A stretch of DNA of 64,000 bases from Pseudomonas vancouverensis (lineage in GTDB: Bacteria; Pseudomonadota; Gammaproteobacteria; Pseudomonadales; Pseudomonadaceae). The first letter of the stretch is position 1. The number at the start of each line of letters is the position of its first letter. The notes beneath the pieces were generated by a model, which was not told the DNA's origin, did not search any database, and worked only from the letters and a program-made list of their open reading frames with translations. The translations under genes were made by a program, and so were the position numbers. Shown here piece after piece: positions 45,904-54,922 of the stretch. The stretch covers positions 62,001-126,000 of the forward strand of contig NZ_RRZK01000020.1 in assembly GCF_004348895.1 (NCBI RefSeq). The letters are read 5' to 3'.

Positions 45904-45947
45904 AAAAAGCCCCCTGAACCGGGCTCGGTCAGTGGGCTTTTTGTTTT
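45904..45947 (+). terminator. Rho-independent terminator of the sorAB unit
   Basis: AAAAAGCCCCCTGAACCGGG pairs imperfectly with CGGTCAGTGGGCTTTTT and is followed by GTTTTG. The loop and 3' arm are nearly identical to the mqo terminator 2.3 kb upstream. Confidence 0.85.
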
Positions 45948-45997
45948 GACAGGAGCAGGCTGGCTCCCAAGCAGGATGTTTGGCTCCGGGAATCCGA

Positions 45998-46804
45998 TCA
46001 GGACGTCGACGACTTCATCCCGTCAAAGCGCTTGAGAATATCCTCGTACATCTTGGTACGACGGTGATTCTCGCCATACCCGCCAGCGGCAGACACGGTG
46101 CCGGACTGGATGTGGTCCAGGTATTTGAAGATCTTGCCGGGGGAGAGGAACACCACTTTGTAGCCCAGATCGATCATGCGGTCTTGCAGGGTGTAGCCGG
46201 GTACGCGGTCGTCGAGCTGGAAGTGCAGGCCCTGTTGCTTCATGCGTTTGGTGTTCCACAGGGTGCAGAAGCTCTTGAGGTGGACTTCCCGGTACGGCTT
46301 GGGGTCTTTCGAGCGCAGGCCGAGCGACTGTTTCATGCGCCGCACGTGGTGTTTTGCAAAGCGTGAACTGAAGCGCCAGGCGGTTCGCACCAGGCCACGG
46401 TTGAGTTGCTCGGTGCAGCCGACGGCGACCACTTTCGCGTCCCGTTCGCAGTAGTCCATCATCATCGCGAACACCCGGGCGTCGAAAACGAAGGTGTCGG
46501 TGTGCATCAGGAACAGGTAGTCGGTGTTGATCCGCGCCAGGGCCATGTCCAGGGCTTTGCCGTGGGCGATATGGCCCAATTCCTTGCCCGGTGATTCGCG
46601 CTCGATCAGGTTGATCCAGTCGAGGCTGCGCAGGTATTCGACGCTGGCATCGGCCGAGTCGTTGTCCACCACCCACACCGGAATGCCGGCCTTGGTCACG
46701 TGGTCGTGCAGCAGGTCGAGGCAGATCTTCGTCAGGTCGTGGGTTTTGTAATTGACCAGCACAATGCTGAAACGCGGTTTGATGACTTGCTCGACGTTGC
46801 CCAT
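45998..46804 (-). CDS. Family 2 glycosyltransferase
   Basis: A 268-residue GT-A-fold protein: RFSIVLVNYKTHDLTKICLDLL, the nucleotide-sugar aspartates in VWVVDNDSADASVEYL, the DxD-like MHTDTFVFD, and an acceptor-side region PGYTLQDRMIDLGYKVVFLSPGKIF. It resembles rhamnosyl- and glucosyl-type GT2 enzymes for surface polysaccharide, but no other polysaccharide gene is nearby, so the product is not assignable. I chose the ATG at 46804; a TTG at 46840 would add 12 residues (MFDAFGQSSISQ). Confidence 0.85.
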   Translation of the reverse strand: MGNVEQVIKPRFSIVLVNYKTHDLTKICLDLLHDHVTKAGIPVWVVDNDSADASVEYLRSLDWINLIERESPGKELGHIAHGKALDMALARINTDYLFLMHTDTFVFDARVFAMMMDYCERDAKVVAVGCTEQLNRGLVRTAWRFSSRFAKHHVRRMKQSLGLRSKDPKPYREVHLKSFCTLWNTKRMKQQGLHFQLDDRVPGYTLQDRMIDLGYKVVFLSPGKIFKYLDHIQSGTVSAAGGYGENHRRTKMYEDILKRFDGMKSSTS

Positions 46805-46950
46805 CTGCGAAATGCTCGACTGCCCGAAAGCGTCGAACAATAAAGAGGCAACCTTAGTCGAAACTTAATTTTCCGGTTCCGTTGGTCAGTGTCGCCGACT
46901 TTAGTTGTTACACGATGTGTTTCATTTTCAGGGTGTGCCTGCTCACAAGT

Positions 46951-47046
46951 CCCGTAGGAGCGAGCTTGCTCGCGATTGCAATGTCTCATTCGGCACTTGA
47001 GTTGATTGACACACTGCCATCGCGAGCAAGCTCGCTCCCACAGGGA
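46951..47046. repeat. REPIN (paired REP elements)
   Basis: CCCGTAGGAGCGAGCTTGCTCGCGAT and ATCGCGAGCAAGCTCGCTCCCACAGGG are inverted around a spacer of about 45 bases. It is located between the 5' side of the glycosyltransferase and the 3' end of a LysR gene. Confidence 0.87.
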
Positions 47047-47071
47047 TAGCGGTGTTGAGCAATGATTGGTG

Positions 47072-47959
47072 TCAGGCAGCCGGAAACAGCTGTTCCTTCA
47101 GAAAGTCGATAAACACCCGCAGCTTCGGCGAGGGGTGCTTGCCCGAAGGCCACATGATCTGGAACGTGCCCGTCTCCGAGCAGTCCGTGAGTACGCTCAC
47201 CAGCTTGCCGCAGTCGAGCCATTGGCGAATGGCGAAGTCGGGCAGGTAGGCGATACCGACACCCTGGACCGCAAAGCCGACCCGGGCCTCGAGGTTGTTG
47301 CACACCACTGAGGTAGGCAGTTGCAAATCGAGTTCCTGGTCGTTGCGGCGGATCGGCCAGACCTGCAGTTTGCCGGTATTGGGAAAACGAAACTGGATGC
47401 AGGTATGGCGCAACAGATCCGTTGGCTGTTCCGGGATGCCATGGCGCTGGAAGTAGTCTGGCGCGCCAGCCAGGATCATCTGGTAGTCGCCAAGGTGCCG
47501 TGCCGTCAGGCTCGAATCGGGCAGCTCACCGCTGCGCAACACCGCGTCGTAACCTTCCTCTATCACCTCGACACGCCGGTCGTCGAACGTCAGGTCAAGC
47601 TCGATAGAGGGGTAGGCAATGCGAAACCGCGCCAGCGTCGGAATAAACGGGTCACTGACCAGCGGCAGGCTGATTTTCAAACGGCCACGGGGCAGGGTGC
47701 TGGTCTGGGAAAACTCGGCCTCGGCGGCTTCTATTTCCGCAAGGATGCGCTGGCTGCGCTCAAGGAACCGGTGGCCTTCCTCGGTCAGGGTCACGCTGCG
47801 TGTGCTGCGGTTGAACAGCCTGACGCCGAACCGCTCTTCCAGGCGCACGATGCTTTTGCCAATGGCCGAGGCCGAGACACCCATCAGGCGAGCGGTGGCC
47901 ACGAAGCTGCGGGTTTCGGCCACGGACACGAAAACATTCAGGGTGTTAAGGCTGTCCAT
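47072..47959 (-). CDS. LysR-family regulator, divergent from an MDR oxidoreductase
   Basis: A 295-residue protein. The helix-turn-helix (about 3-62) is LNTLNVFVSVAETRSFVATARLMGVSASAIGKSIVRLEERFGVRLF; the effector domain follows, with SLPLVSDPFIPTLARF and VGIAYLPDFAIRQWLD. The start at ATG 47959 gives the usual MDSLNTLNVF opening; the TTG at 48013 adds 18 residues that look non-coding. The divergent zinc-free alcohol-dehydrogenase-like gene and a palindrome between them suggest it controls that gene. The ligand is unknown. Confidence 0.9.
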   Translation of the reverse strand: MDSLNTLNVFVSVAETRSFVATARLMGVSASAIGKSIVRLEERFGVRLFNRSTRSVTLTEEGHRFLERSQRILAEIEAAEAEFSQTSTLPRGRLKISLPLVSDPFIPTLARFRIAYPSIELDLTFDDRRVEVIEEGYDAVLRSGELPDSSLTARHLGDYQMILAGAPDYFQRHGIPEQPTDLLRHTCIQFRFPNTGKLQVWPIRRNDQELDLQLPTSVVCNNLEARVGFAVQGVGIAYLPDFAIRQWLDCGKLVSVLTDCSETGTFQIMWPSGKHPSPKLRVFIDFLKEQLFPAA

Positions 47960-48038
47960 TCTGGCTCTCGATGACGGATGCACGATGCCTGATGTTAACC
48001 GGTTTTTTCGCAATGTCCCGCAGGCAATGTGCGGGAAT

Positions 48039-48069
48039 TACGGAACAAAAGTTCCGTAGATAACGGAAC
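48039..48069. promoter_or_regulatory. Palindromic operator between LysR and MDR genes
   Basis: TACGGAAC-AAAA-GTTCCGTA is a perfect 8-base inverted repeat. A third half-site CGGAAC (48064-48069) follows, 5 bases after the second arm. A dyad plus an extra half-site is a common LysR layout with recognition and activation sites. It lies 80 bases from the LysR start and 73 from the oxidoreductase start. Confidence 0.65.
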
Positions 48070-48141
48070 GCTCACCTACTTAATCCACTGCATGACGGTC
48101 CCTAAGATAGGCATCACTGATACCTGCCCGAGATAGCCGCC

Positions 48142-49167
48142 ATGACTGAAGTAATGAATCGCTGGGAAATTTCCGCGTTTGGCCTGGACAACCTGAGCCT
48201 GGTCAATACCGCCCGTCCACAACCGAAGGCCGGGGAAATCCTGGTCAAAATCGAAGCGGTGTCGTTGAACTACCGGGATACCCAGGTGGTCGAAAACGGC
48301 ATGACCGCGACGCTGCAATTCCCGTTCTCGCCAGCCTCCGACATGGCCGGCATTGTCGTCGCGGTGGGTGAGGGCGTGACACGCTTCAAAGTCGGGGAGC
48401 GTGTGCTGTCGACCTACATTACAAACTGGATCGATGGTAATCCCAAGACCTGGGCCGAGATGCCGACCCAGGGTGGTCCGATCCAGGGCATGCTCGCTCA
48501 ATACGTCGTGACACGGGCAGAGTGGTGTGTGCGTGCACCGAAAAACCTCAGTGCCGTCGAAGCCAGCACCTTGCCGATTGCCGCACTGACGGCGTGGATG
48601 GCACTCATCGAACTAGGGCATTTGCACGCCGGGCAAACCGTGGTGGTGCAGGGCACGGGGGGCGTCTCGCTGTTCGCCGTGCAGTTGGCTGCCGCCAGCG
48701 GTGCCAAGGTCATCGTTACCAGCAGCAGCGATGAAAAAATCGCCCACGCCATCAAGCTCGGCGCCACCCACGGCATCAATCGCAGCACAACCCCGGACTG
48801 GCACACCGCCGTGCTGGAGATGACCGACGGCCGTGGCGCCGACCATGTACTGGAAATGGCCGGTGGCGATAACCTCGGTCGCTCCCTGCAAGCGGTCGTT
48901 CCTGGTGGTCGCGTGTCGATCATCGGCTTGCTCGAATCCGACGAAGTGCGCACCTCGATCATGCCGCTGCTGGGCAGCCGGGCGTCGATCGTCGCCGTTG
49001 CAGTCGGCCCACGCCGTGCCATGGAAGACATGGTGCGCATGATCGATCATCACGGGATCAAGCCGGTCATCGATGCCACGTACGCCTTCACTGAAGTGCC
49101 GCAAGCCTTCGCCCACGTTTACCGCGGTGCATTCGGCAAGGTCGTGATCGACTTCGCCAAGGCTTGA
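48142..49167 (+). CDS. Medium-chain (MDR) NAD(P)-dependent oxidoreductase, quinone-reductase type
   Basis: A 341-residue GroES-like plus Rossmann protein. The catalytic-domain opening SLNYRDTQVVENG, the AGIVVAVGEGV strand, and the cofactor loop VVVQGTGGVSLFAVQLA (about 170-187) are visible. The cysteine and histidine ligands for zinc are absent, so it belongs to the zinc-independent quinone oxidoreductase/enoyl reductase branch. It probably reduces quinones or reactive carbonyls. It is divergent from the LysR gene and followed 77 bases on by an MFS transporter, which may be co-expressed for detoxification. Confidence 0.85.
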   Translation: MTEVMNRWEISAFGLDNLSLVNTARPQPKAGEILVKIEAVSLNYRDTQVVENGMTATLQFPFSPASDMAGIVVAVGEGVTRFKVGERVLSTYITNWIDGNPKTWAEMPTQGGPIQGMLAQYVVTRAEWCVRAPKNLSAVEASTLPIAALTAWMALIELGHLHAGQTVVVQGTGGVSLFAVQLAAASGAKVIVTSSSDEKIAHAIKLGATHGINRSTTPDWHTAVLEMTDGRGADHVLEMAGGDNLGRSLQAVVPGGRVSIIGLLESDEVRTSIMPLLGSRASIVAVAVGPRRAMEDMVRMIDHHGIKPVIDATYAFTEVPQAFAHVYRGAFGKVVIDFAKA

Positions 49168-49244
49168 TCGCCTGACCGCCATTTTCTTCGGGCAAGCGCC
49201 GTAAGGCCTTGCCCGCTTTTTTTCCTGCAAGGAATGACATCCAG

Positions 49245-50441
49245 ATGACCCGTTCACCCAACCCGATGAGCGTCATGCCGTTCATCATTCTGGGCCTGTT
49301 TGGCCTGTATACGCTGGAGCTGGGCGTCGTCGGCATCCTGCCACTGATCGTTGAGCGATTTCAGGTGACGGTGGCCCAGGCTGGGCTGTTGATGAGCCTG
49401 TTCGCCATCATCGTTGCCTTGTTCGGCCCGTTTCTGGTGCTGGTGTTTTCACGCTTCAACCGCAAGAAAGTGCTGGTCGCAGCGCTCTTGTGTTTTTCCT
49501 TGTGCAGCGTGTTTTCCGCCTACGCGCCGAACTATTCGACGTTGATGGCGCTGCGCATTTTGCCGGCGATGCTGCACCCGGTGTTTTTCTCCGCAGCTTT
49601 CGCGGCAGCGATTTCGCTTTATCCCAAAGAGCGCGCCACCCACGCGACCACCGTGGCGTTCATCGGTACGACCCTGGGCCTGGTGTTTGGTGTGCCGCTG
49701 ACCGCCTGGCTGGCGGGGCGTTTCTCCTATGAAGTGTCGATCCTGTTCTGCGCCGTGGCGACCCTGCTCGCCGCCGTCGGCCTGTTGCTGCGTCTGCCGC
49801 GTCAGCACAACGCCCCGGAATCCTTTGGCAGCCAGTTGTCCATCCTGCGCAAGCCGGCGGTGTGGCTGGCGATTGTCGCGACGGTGCTGGTGTTCATGAC
49901 CAAGTTCGCCGTGTACAGCTATGCCGCCGAGTACCTGAAAAACCAGACCGGCATGGACAACGACAGCATCAGCGCGATGCTGGTGCTGTTTGGTGTCGGC
50001 GGGGTGTTGGGCAATCTCTACGCCGGCAGGCTGCTCTCAGGCAACCTGGTGAAAACCGTGCTGATGTTCCCGATCCTGTTGAGCCTGGCCTACCTGGTGC
50101 TGTACGCCTTCGGCAGTGCGTCGATCGGCTCGATGGTGGTGATCGTGTTCCTCTGGGGTGCGATTCATACCAGCGGCATGGTCATCACGCAGATGTGGCT
50201 GACCACCGCCGCGCCCGAAGCCCAATCGTTTGCCACCAGCCTGTACGTCTCCGCCGCCAACGGTGGTATCGCCGTCGGCGCCTGGATAGGCGGCCTGTTC
50301 ATCGAAGCCTATGGCCTGCCGGGTACAATCTGGTGCGGGCTGATCTGCGCCGTGCTGGCGTTCATCGTGCTGGCAGTGAAGGCGGTGCTGTATGGCGGCG
50401 GCGCCGAGCGAATCGGTCAGGGCGCGGTGCAGGTAGGTTGA
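49245..50441 (+). CDS. MFS transporter, arabinose/drug-efflux (DHA1-like) type
   Basis: A 398-residue inner-membrane protein with 12 hydrophobic segments: PFIILGLFGLYTLELGVVGILPLI opens it. The TM2-3 loop motif A region is LVFSRFNRKKVLVAALL and the TM5 motif C-like stretch is TTLGLVFGVPLTAWLAGRFSYEV. It resembles the DHA1 efflux family (AraJ/NepI-like sugar, nucleoside or drug exporters). I chose the ATG at 49245; a TTG at 49209 is possible. It is downstream of the MDR oxidoreductase on the same strand. The substrate is unknown. Confidence 0.88.
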   Translation: MTRSPNPMSVMPFIILGLFGLYTLELGVVGILPLIVERFQVTVAQAGLLMSLFAIIVALFGPFLVLVFSRFNRKKVLVAALLCFSLCSVFSAYAPNYSTLMALRILPAMLHPVFFSAAFAAAISLYPKERATHATTVAFIGTTLGLVFGVPLTAWLAGRFSYEVSILFCAVATLLAAVGLLLRLPRQHNAPESFGSQLSILRKPAVWLAIVATVLVFMTKFAVYSYAAEYLKNQTGMDNDSISAMLVLFGVGGVLGNLYAGRLLSGNLVKTVLMFPILLSLAYLVLYAFGSASIGSMVVIVFLWGAIHTSGMVITQMWLTTAAPEAQSFATSLYVSAANGGIAVGAWIGGLFIEAYGLPGTIWCGLICAVLAFIVLAVKAVLYGGGAERIGQGAVQVG

Positions 50442-50449
50442 TGTGCCTG

Positions 50450-50478
50450 AGCATGAGTCGCGCTGTGCGACTCATGCT
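50450..50478. terminator. Strong hairpin between the MFS gene and convergent LysR gene
   Basis: AGCATGAGTCGC-GCTGT-GCGACTCATGCT is a perfect 12-base-pair stem with a 5-base loop, 8 bases after the MFS stop. There is no run of T on either strand, so intrinsic termination is uncertain; it may stabilise or pause both convergent transcripts. Confidence 0.55.
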
Positions 50479-50486
50479 TGCTTCGT

Positions 50487-51380
50487 TCAGTGAGCTGATC
50501 GCAATGCCCCGATAAACGCCTGCAGCGCCGAAGACATCTGCTTGTTGCTGGGGTAGTACAGGTAAAAACTGGGGAAGGGCGTCGCCCATTCTTCCAGCAG
50601 CGGCACCAGTTTGCCGTTGTCGAGCTCGGCCTTGATCCATTCACGAATCCACACCGTGATGCCAAGGCCATCGACCGCCGATTGCAAGGCCACCGCGCAA
50701 TCGCTGACCACCAGCGAGCCTTTCACGCTCAGCTCAAACGGCGTCTCGCCATTCTGAAAGCGCCACTTGTACAAACCGGCCTCGCCCGAGCGCCGCCAAT
50801 TCACGCAACTGTGTTGCAGCAGTTCCACAGGTTTGAGTGGGGCGCCGCGCAGTTTCAGGTACTTGGGTGAGGCCACGGCGATTTGCGTCAGCGGCTCGCT
50901 GAGCTTGAGGGCGATCATGTCCTGCTCGATGAACTCCCCCAGACGAATGGCCGCATCGAAGCCCTGGGCGACGATATCGGTGGTGCTGTCGTCGGTAGTC
51001 AGTTCGAGCTTGATGTTCGGATAGGCCAGTTGAAAGGTCGGCAGGATCGGCTGGATGAAGTGCAGCATGGCCACCTGCGGCGCGCTGATGCGCAAAGTGC
51101 CGGATGGCGTGTCGCGGTACTCGTTGAGTTCTTCCAGCGCGGCATCGAGGTCGGCAAAGATCACCTGCAGACGTTCATACAGTCGCTCTCCAGCGGCGGT
51201 CATCGACACACTGCGGGTGGTGCGGTTGAGCAGGCGCACCCCCAAGCCTTCTTCCAGGCTCTTGATGGTCTGGCTCAGGGCTGAAGGCGAGACGCCAAGG
51301 GACTCGGCGGCACGGGAGAAATTACAGGCCTGGGCCACCGCAAAAAAAGCTTTGAGGTTGGCAAATTCGCTGCCGCGCAT
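50487..51380 (-). CDS. LysR-family regulator divergent from the amidohydrolase operon
   Basis: A 297-residue protein. The helix-turn-helix (about 3-62) is SEFANLKAFFAVAQACNFSRAAESLGVSPSALSQTIKSLE; the ligand domain follows, with LRISAPQVAMLHFIQPILPTF. I used the ATG at 51380 (MRGSEFANL) because the ATG 12 bases upstream has no ribosome site. It is divergent from the amidohydrolase/YdcZ/OprD run and probably controls it. The MFS gene is convergent on the other side. Confidence 0.9.
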   Translation of the reverse strand: MRGSEFANLKAFFAVAQACNFSRAAESLGVSPSALSQTIKSLEEGLGVRLLNRTTRSVSMTAAGERLYERLQVIFADLDAALEELNEYRDTPSGTLRISAPQVAMLHFIQPILPTFQLAYPNIKLELTTDDSTTDIVAQGFDAAIRLGEFIEQDMIALKLSEPLTQIAVASPKYLKLRGAPLKPVELLQHSCVNWRRSGEAGLYKWRFQNGETPFELSVKGSLVVSDCAVALQSAVDGLGITVWIREWIKAELDNGKLVPLLEEWATPFPSFYLYYPSNKQMSSALQAFIGALRSAH

Positions 51381-51393
51381 TATGTATCTCACT

Positions 51394-51410
51394 CTTCATA
51401 ATGTTTGAAG
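51394..51410. promoter_or_regulatory. Weak LysR-type dyad candidate
   Basis: CTTCA-N7-TGAAG lies in the 112-base gap between the LysR gene and the amidohydrolase gene. The arms are short and the site could be chance; the gap is otherwise AT-rich (TGCTGTATTCTAAATAAAC), consistent with a promoter. Confidence 0.3.
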
Positions 51411-51492
51411 ATAATGCTGTATTCTAAATAAACACCTTGAGTCCGACAATGCATGCAACGGCAATCCTGCCGGCATCGCTCAAGGAGTTCCC

Positions 51493-52884
51493 ATGTCCGT
51501 AGAACCGATTAACCTGCCGCTCGGCGCGCTGCCCGGCGCCGATCGTTTGCTGCTGCTCAAGGGCGGCATGGTCATCACCATGGATGACGCCCTGGGCAAT
51601 TTTGCCAGCGCTGATGTGCTGATTCGCGGCACACAAATCATCGCTGTCGGCAGCGAGCTTTCCGCTGAAGGTGTCGAGGTGGTAGACGCCAGGGGCATGA
51701 TCGTGATCCCGGGCCTGGTCGATACCCACCGTCACGCCTGGGAAGGTCAGTTGCGGCGCATCAACCCCGATTCGCCGACCCTTGAAGACTACTGCAACGC
51801 CACCCACTTTTCGTTCGCCAAGTACTACCGTCCACAGGACATGTACGTCGGCAACATGCTGACTGCGCTGGGCTGCATCAACGCCGGCATCACCACCATC
51901 ATCGACAACTCGCACAACGCCCGCAGCGGTGCGCATTCGGACGCGGCCATCGAAGCCCTGCAGGACGCCGGTATTCGCGCGGTGCACGCCCCGGGTGCGC
52001 CGCTGTCCGGTGAGTGGGAGTCGACCAACTGGCCCGGCGACCTGCGCCGCCTGAAAGGCAAATACGCCACCGAGCCCAACGCGCTGGTCAGCCTGGCAAT
52101 GATGTCGCAGATCGACCGCGAGCAGTGGGCGGTCGCCCGCGAGCTGGGCCTGAACATCGTCACCGAATTCTTCGGTGCGGGCATGGCCACCGAGCTGGAC
52201 GCGTTGCAGGAAGAAGGTCTGCTCGGCCCGGACAACATCTTCAACCACTGCACCTGCCTGCCGGACCACGGCTGGTCGATCCTGCGCCACGCCGGGGTAA
52301 AGGTGAACGTTTGCCCACGTTCCGATGCGCACTATGGCCTTGAAGACGGTGTGTTCGCCTGGCAGAAAGCCGTCGACCACGGCATGAACCCGGGCCTGAG
52401 CGTTGACAACGAAAGCTCGTACAGCGGCGACATGTTCACCGAAATGCGCGTGGCGTTTTACCTGCAACGGGCGGCGGCACACAGTGCGCGTTTCCACGGC
52501 AAGCAGCCCGCGCCGGATCTGCTCAGTGCTCGCCAGTTGCTCAAGGCTGCCACAGTCGATGGCGCAGCCTGTGCCGGGCTGGAGTCGAAGATTGGCAGTC
52601 TGACGCCGGGCAAACAGGCCGACATCGTGCTGATCCGCACCGACAACCTGAGCATCTACCCGTCCAACAATGCCCTCGGCACCGTGGTTCACGCAGCGGA
52701 GCGCGGTGATATCGACACCGTGATCATCGCCGGGCGGATTCGCAAGCAGGGCGGTGTGGTGCTGGGCGTCAACCGCGAGCAACTGGAAGCCGCCACCGAA
52801 GAATCCCGTGCCTACCTGTTCGACAAGGCGGGCTACACGGCGGATCCGTTCGCTGAATCCTTCAGCCCTCTGCACACCCACTAA
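51493..52884 (+). CDS. Amidohydrolase-superfamily deaminase/chlorohydrolase-like protein
   Basis: A 463-residue TIM-barrel metal hydrolase of the cytosine-deaminase/AtzA-TrzN branch. The first metal motif is HRH (H79, H81) in VDTHRHAWEG. The beta-6 His is H252 in FNHCTCLPDHGW and the beta-8 Asp D305 in GLSVDNESSY. At the beta-5 position, where a metal His is normal, the sequence reads NIVTEFFGAG (E225). C-terminal SLTPGKQADIVLIRTDNL is typical of the superfamily. It likely removes an amino or amide group from a nitrogen heterocycle; the substrate is unknown. AAGGAG precedes the ATG. It is probably transcribed with the YdcZ and OprD genes. Confidence 0.85.
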   Translation: MSVEPINLPLGALPGADRLLLLKGGMVITMDDALGNFASADVLIRGTQIIAVGSELSAEGVEVVDARGMIVIPGLVDTHRHAWEGQLRRINPDSPTLEDYCNATHFSFAKYYRPQDMYVGNMLTALGCINAGITTIIDNSHNARSGAHSDAAIEALQDAGIRAVHAPGAPLSGEWESTNWPGDLRRLKGKYATEPNALVSLAMMSQIDREQWAVARELGLNIVTEFFGAGMATELDALQEEGLLGPDNIFNHCTCLPDHGWSILRHAGVKVNVCPRSDAHYGLEDGVFAWQKAVDHGMNPGLSVDNESSYSGDMFTEMRVAFYLQRAAAHSARFHGKQPAPDLLSARQLLKAATVDGAACAGLESKIGSLTPGKQADIVLIRTDNLSIYPSNNALGTVVHAAERGDIDTVIIAGRIRKQGGVVLGVNREQLEAATEESRAYLFDKAGYTADPFAESFSPLHTH

Positions 52885-52896
52885 GAGGCCACGGCC

Positions 52897-53376
52897 ATGA
52901 TCCTGATGTCCTTTGCGCTGGCGTTCATCGCCGGTATCGCGATTGCAGTCCAAGCGGCGGTTAACAGTCAGTTAGCGGGTGCGATGTCGGGTAACACCAT
53001 GGCCGCTGCGTTCTATTCGTTCCTGACCGGCATGCTCGTGCTCGGCGTGATCGCCTTTTTTCGCGGCGGACTGGCGGATTCACTCAGCGTCGTGCCGAGC
53101 CAGCCGGGCTGGCGCCTGGTGGGCGGCATTCTCGGTGCCGGGGCGATTTTCTGCACCGTGTGGCTGGCGCCGCGCATCGGCCTGGCGAACCTGTTGGTGC
53201 TGGTCATCGCCGGGCAATTGCTGTCGTCGCTGGCGATCGATCACTTCGGCTTGCTCGGCGCGGTGCTGCGGCCAGCGGCAGCGGTGAAGATCGCTGGCGC
53301 TTGCGTGGTGCTGCTGGGCGTCTCGGTGACGCTATTCGGTGAACGGATGATCGCCGTGCTCGCCAGGTCGTTTTGA
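52897..53376 (+). CDS. YdcZ/DUF606-family membrane transporter
   Basis: A 159-residue protein with five hydrophobic helices: FALAFIAGIAIAVQAAVNSQLAGAMSGNTMAAAFYSFLTG is the DUF606/YdcZ signature, related to half of a DMT transporter. It starts 12 bases after the amidohydrolase stop, so it is likely in the same operon and may move the substrate or product. Members often occur as pairs; only one copy is here, so it may homodimerise. Confidence 0.88.
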   Translation: MILMSFALAFIAGIAIAVQAAVNSQLAGAMSGNTMAAAFYSFLTGMLVLGVIAFFRGGLADSLSVVPSQPGWRLVGGILGAGAIFCTVWLAPRIGLANLLVLVIAGQLLSSLAIDHFGLLGAVLRPAAAVKIAGACVVLLGVSVTLFGERMIAVLARSF

Positions 53377-53487
53377 GTTCGGGGTCGAGCGTTCGCTCGG
53401 CCTCAGCCCTTTTTCTGGATCTTGAGCCGAAGGCTGGACCTTCAGCTTCGGCGGCTCTCGTCCTTGATAAATGTTGAAGGTGTTGCC

Positions 53488-54753
53488 ATGACTTCGTTGA
53501 TTCGTGCCGGCGCTCACCCTGTGTTGGCCTGTGCGTGGCTGCTGACGGTTTTCAGCCCATGGGCACAGGCGGACTTTTTCGCCGACTCTCACGCCTCGTT
53601 CGAAACCCGTAACGTGTATTTCAATCGCGACTTCAGGGACGGACCGAGCACGCAGCAATCGAAGCGCGAGGAGTGGGCCCAGGGCCTGATCCTCAAATTT
53701 GAGTCGGGCTACACCCCGGGCATGACCGGCTTCGGCCTGGACATGATCGGCATGCTGGGCCTGCAACTGGACTCCAGCCCCGACCGCGCGGGCAGTGGGC
53801 TGCTGCCAGTGCGCGCCAATGGACGCGCCGATCCCGAGTACAGCAAGCTGGGGCTGACCGCCAAGGTCAAGGTCGCGCAGACGGAGCTGAAAGTCGGCTC
53901 ATTGATTCCATCGTTGCCGACACTGCGCCCGAACGACGGCATGATCCTCCCGCAATCGTTCCGCGGCGCGCTGGTCACCTCCCAGGAAGTACCCGACACG
54001 ACGATCACGGCAGGGCAGTTGCAGAAGGTCATCGCCCGTAACGACACGAGCGCCGAGGACATCGCCCTGAACAACAAGAACAAGCGCTTTACCCGCAATG
54101 CGCAAGGCGACCACCTGACCCTGGCCGGCTTCGATCGCAAGCTCAGCGACCAGGTCAAATTCAGCTATTACTATGCGCAACTGAGCGATGTCTACAGCCA
54201 GTACTTCGTCGGTCTGACCGCGACCCAGCCCCTCGGCCCGGGCTTGCTGAGCGGCGACCTGCGTTTCGCCACCAGCAAGGATCAAGGCCAGGCCAAAGGT
54301 GGCAAGATCGACAACCAGGCCCTCAATGGCATGCTGGCCTATGCCGTCGACGGCCATAAGTTCAGTGCCGGTTACCAGCAGATGATGGACAAAAATGCCT
54401 TCCCGTACATCGAAGGCAGCGATGCCTACCTGGTCAACTTCGCCCAGATCGGCGATTTCGCCGAAGCCAGGGAGCGTTCGTGGCAGGCCCGCTACGACTA
54501 CGACTTCACCCAGGTCGGCATTCCCGGCCTGACCTTCATGAGCCGCTACATCGCCGGCGACAGCGCCGAAGTGCCGGGTGTTGCCGGCAAGGGCAACGAG
54601 TGGGAACGCAATACCGAGGTGCGTTATGTGATTCAGGACGGCACCTTCAAGAACCTGGCGCTGCGTCTGCGCAGTGCGACTTATCGTTCGTCGTTTGCCC
54701 GGAATGCCGATGAGACTCGGATTCTGCTGACTTATACGAAGGCGTTGTGGTGA
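53488..54753 (+). CDS. OprD-family outer-membrane porin
   Basis: A 421-residue protein with a signal peptide (cleaved about 28, SPWAQA/DFF). The OprD opening is FFADSHASFETRNVYFNRDFRDG and EWAQGLILKFESGYTPGMTGFGLDMIGMLGLQLD. It ends with an aromatic residue (LLTYTKALW) as in this group. It selectively admits small solutes; the position after the amidohydrolase and YdcZ genes suggests uptake of that pathway's substrate. GAAGGTG precedes the ATG at 53488; the longer frame from 53422 is not supported. Confidence 0.93.
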   Translation: MTSLIRAGAHPVLACAWLLTVFSPWAQADFFADSHASFETRNVYFNRDFRDGPSTQQSKREEWAQGLILKFESGYTPGMTGFGLDMIGMLGLQLDSSPDRAGSGLLPVRANGRADPEYSKLGLTAKVKVAQTELKVGSLIPSLPTLRPNDGMILPQSFRGALVTSQEVPDTTITAGQLQKVIARNDTSAEDIALNNKNKRFTRNAQGDHLTLAGFDRKLSDQVKFSYYYAQLSDVYSQYFVGLTATQPLGPGLLSGDLRFATSKDQGQAKGGKIDNQALNGMLAYAVDGHKFSAGYQQMMDKNAFPYIEGSDAYLVNFAQIGDFAEARERSWQARYDYDFTQVGIPGLTFMSRYIAGDSAEVPGVAGKGNEWERNTEVRYVIQDGTFKNLALRLRSATYRSSFARNADETRILLTYTKALW

Positions 54754-54922
54754 TGGGCATTGTCGCTGTGACGGTGAAACGGATCACGGCATGAACGAGA
54801 ACAAGCTTCATCAGAGAGCCATCCGATCAATCAGTCTCACTGATGCCAGGTGTAGCTATAACCGATTGGATTGATGCTTTGGCGATGGGCATGCTGTTGG
54901 CCTTACTGCAGTGAGCCGCCCC

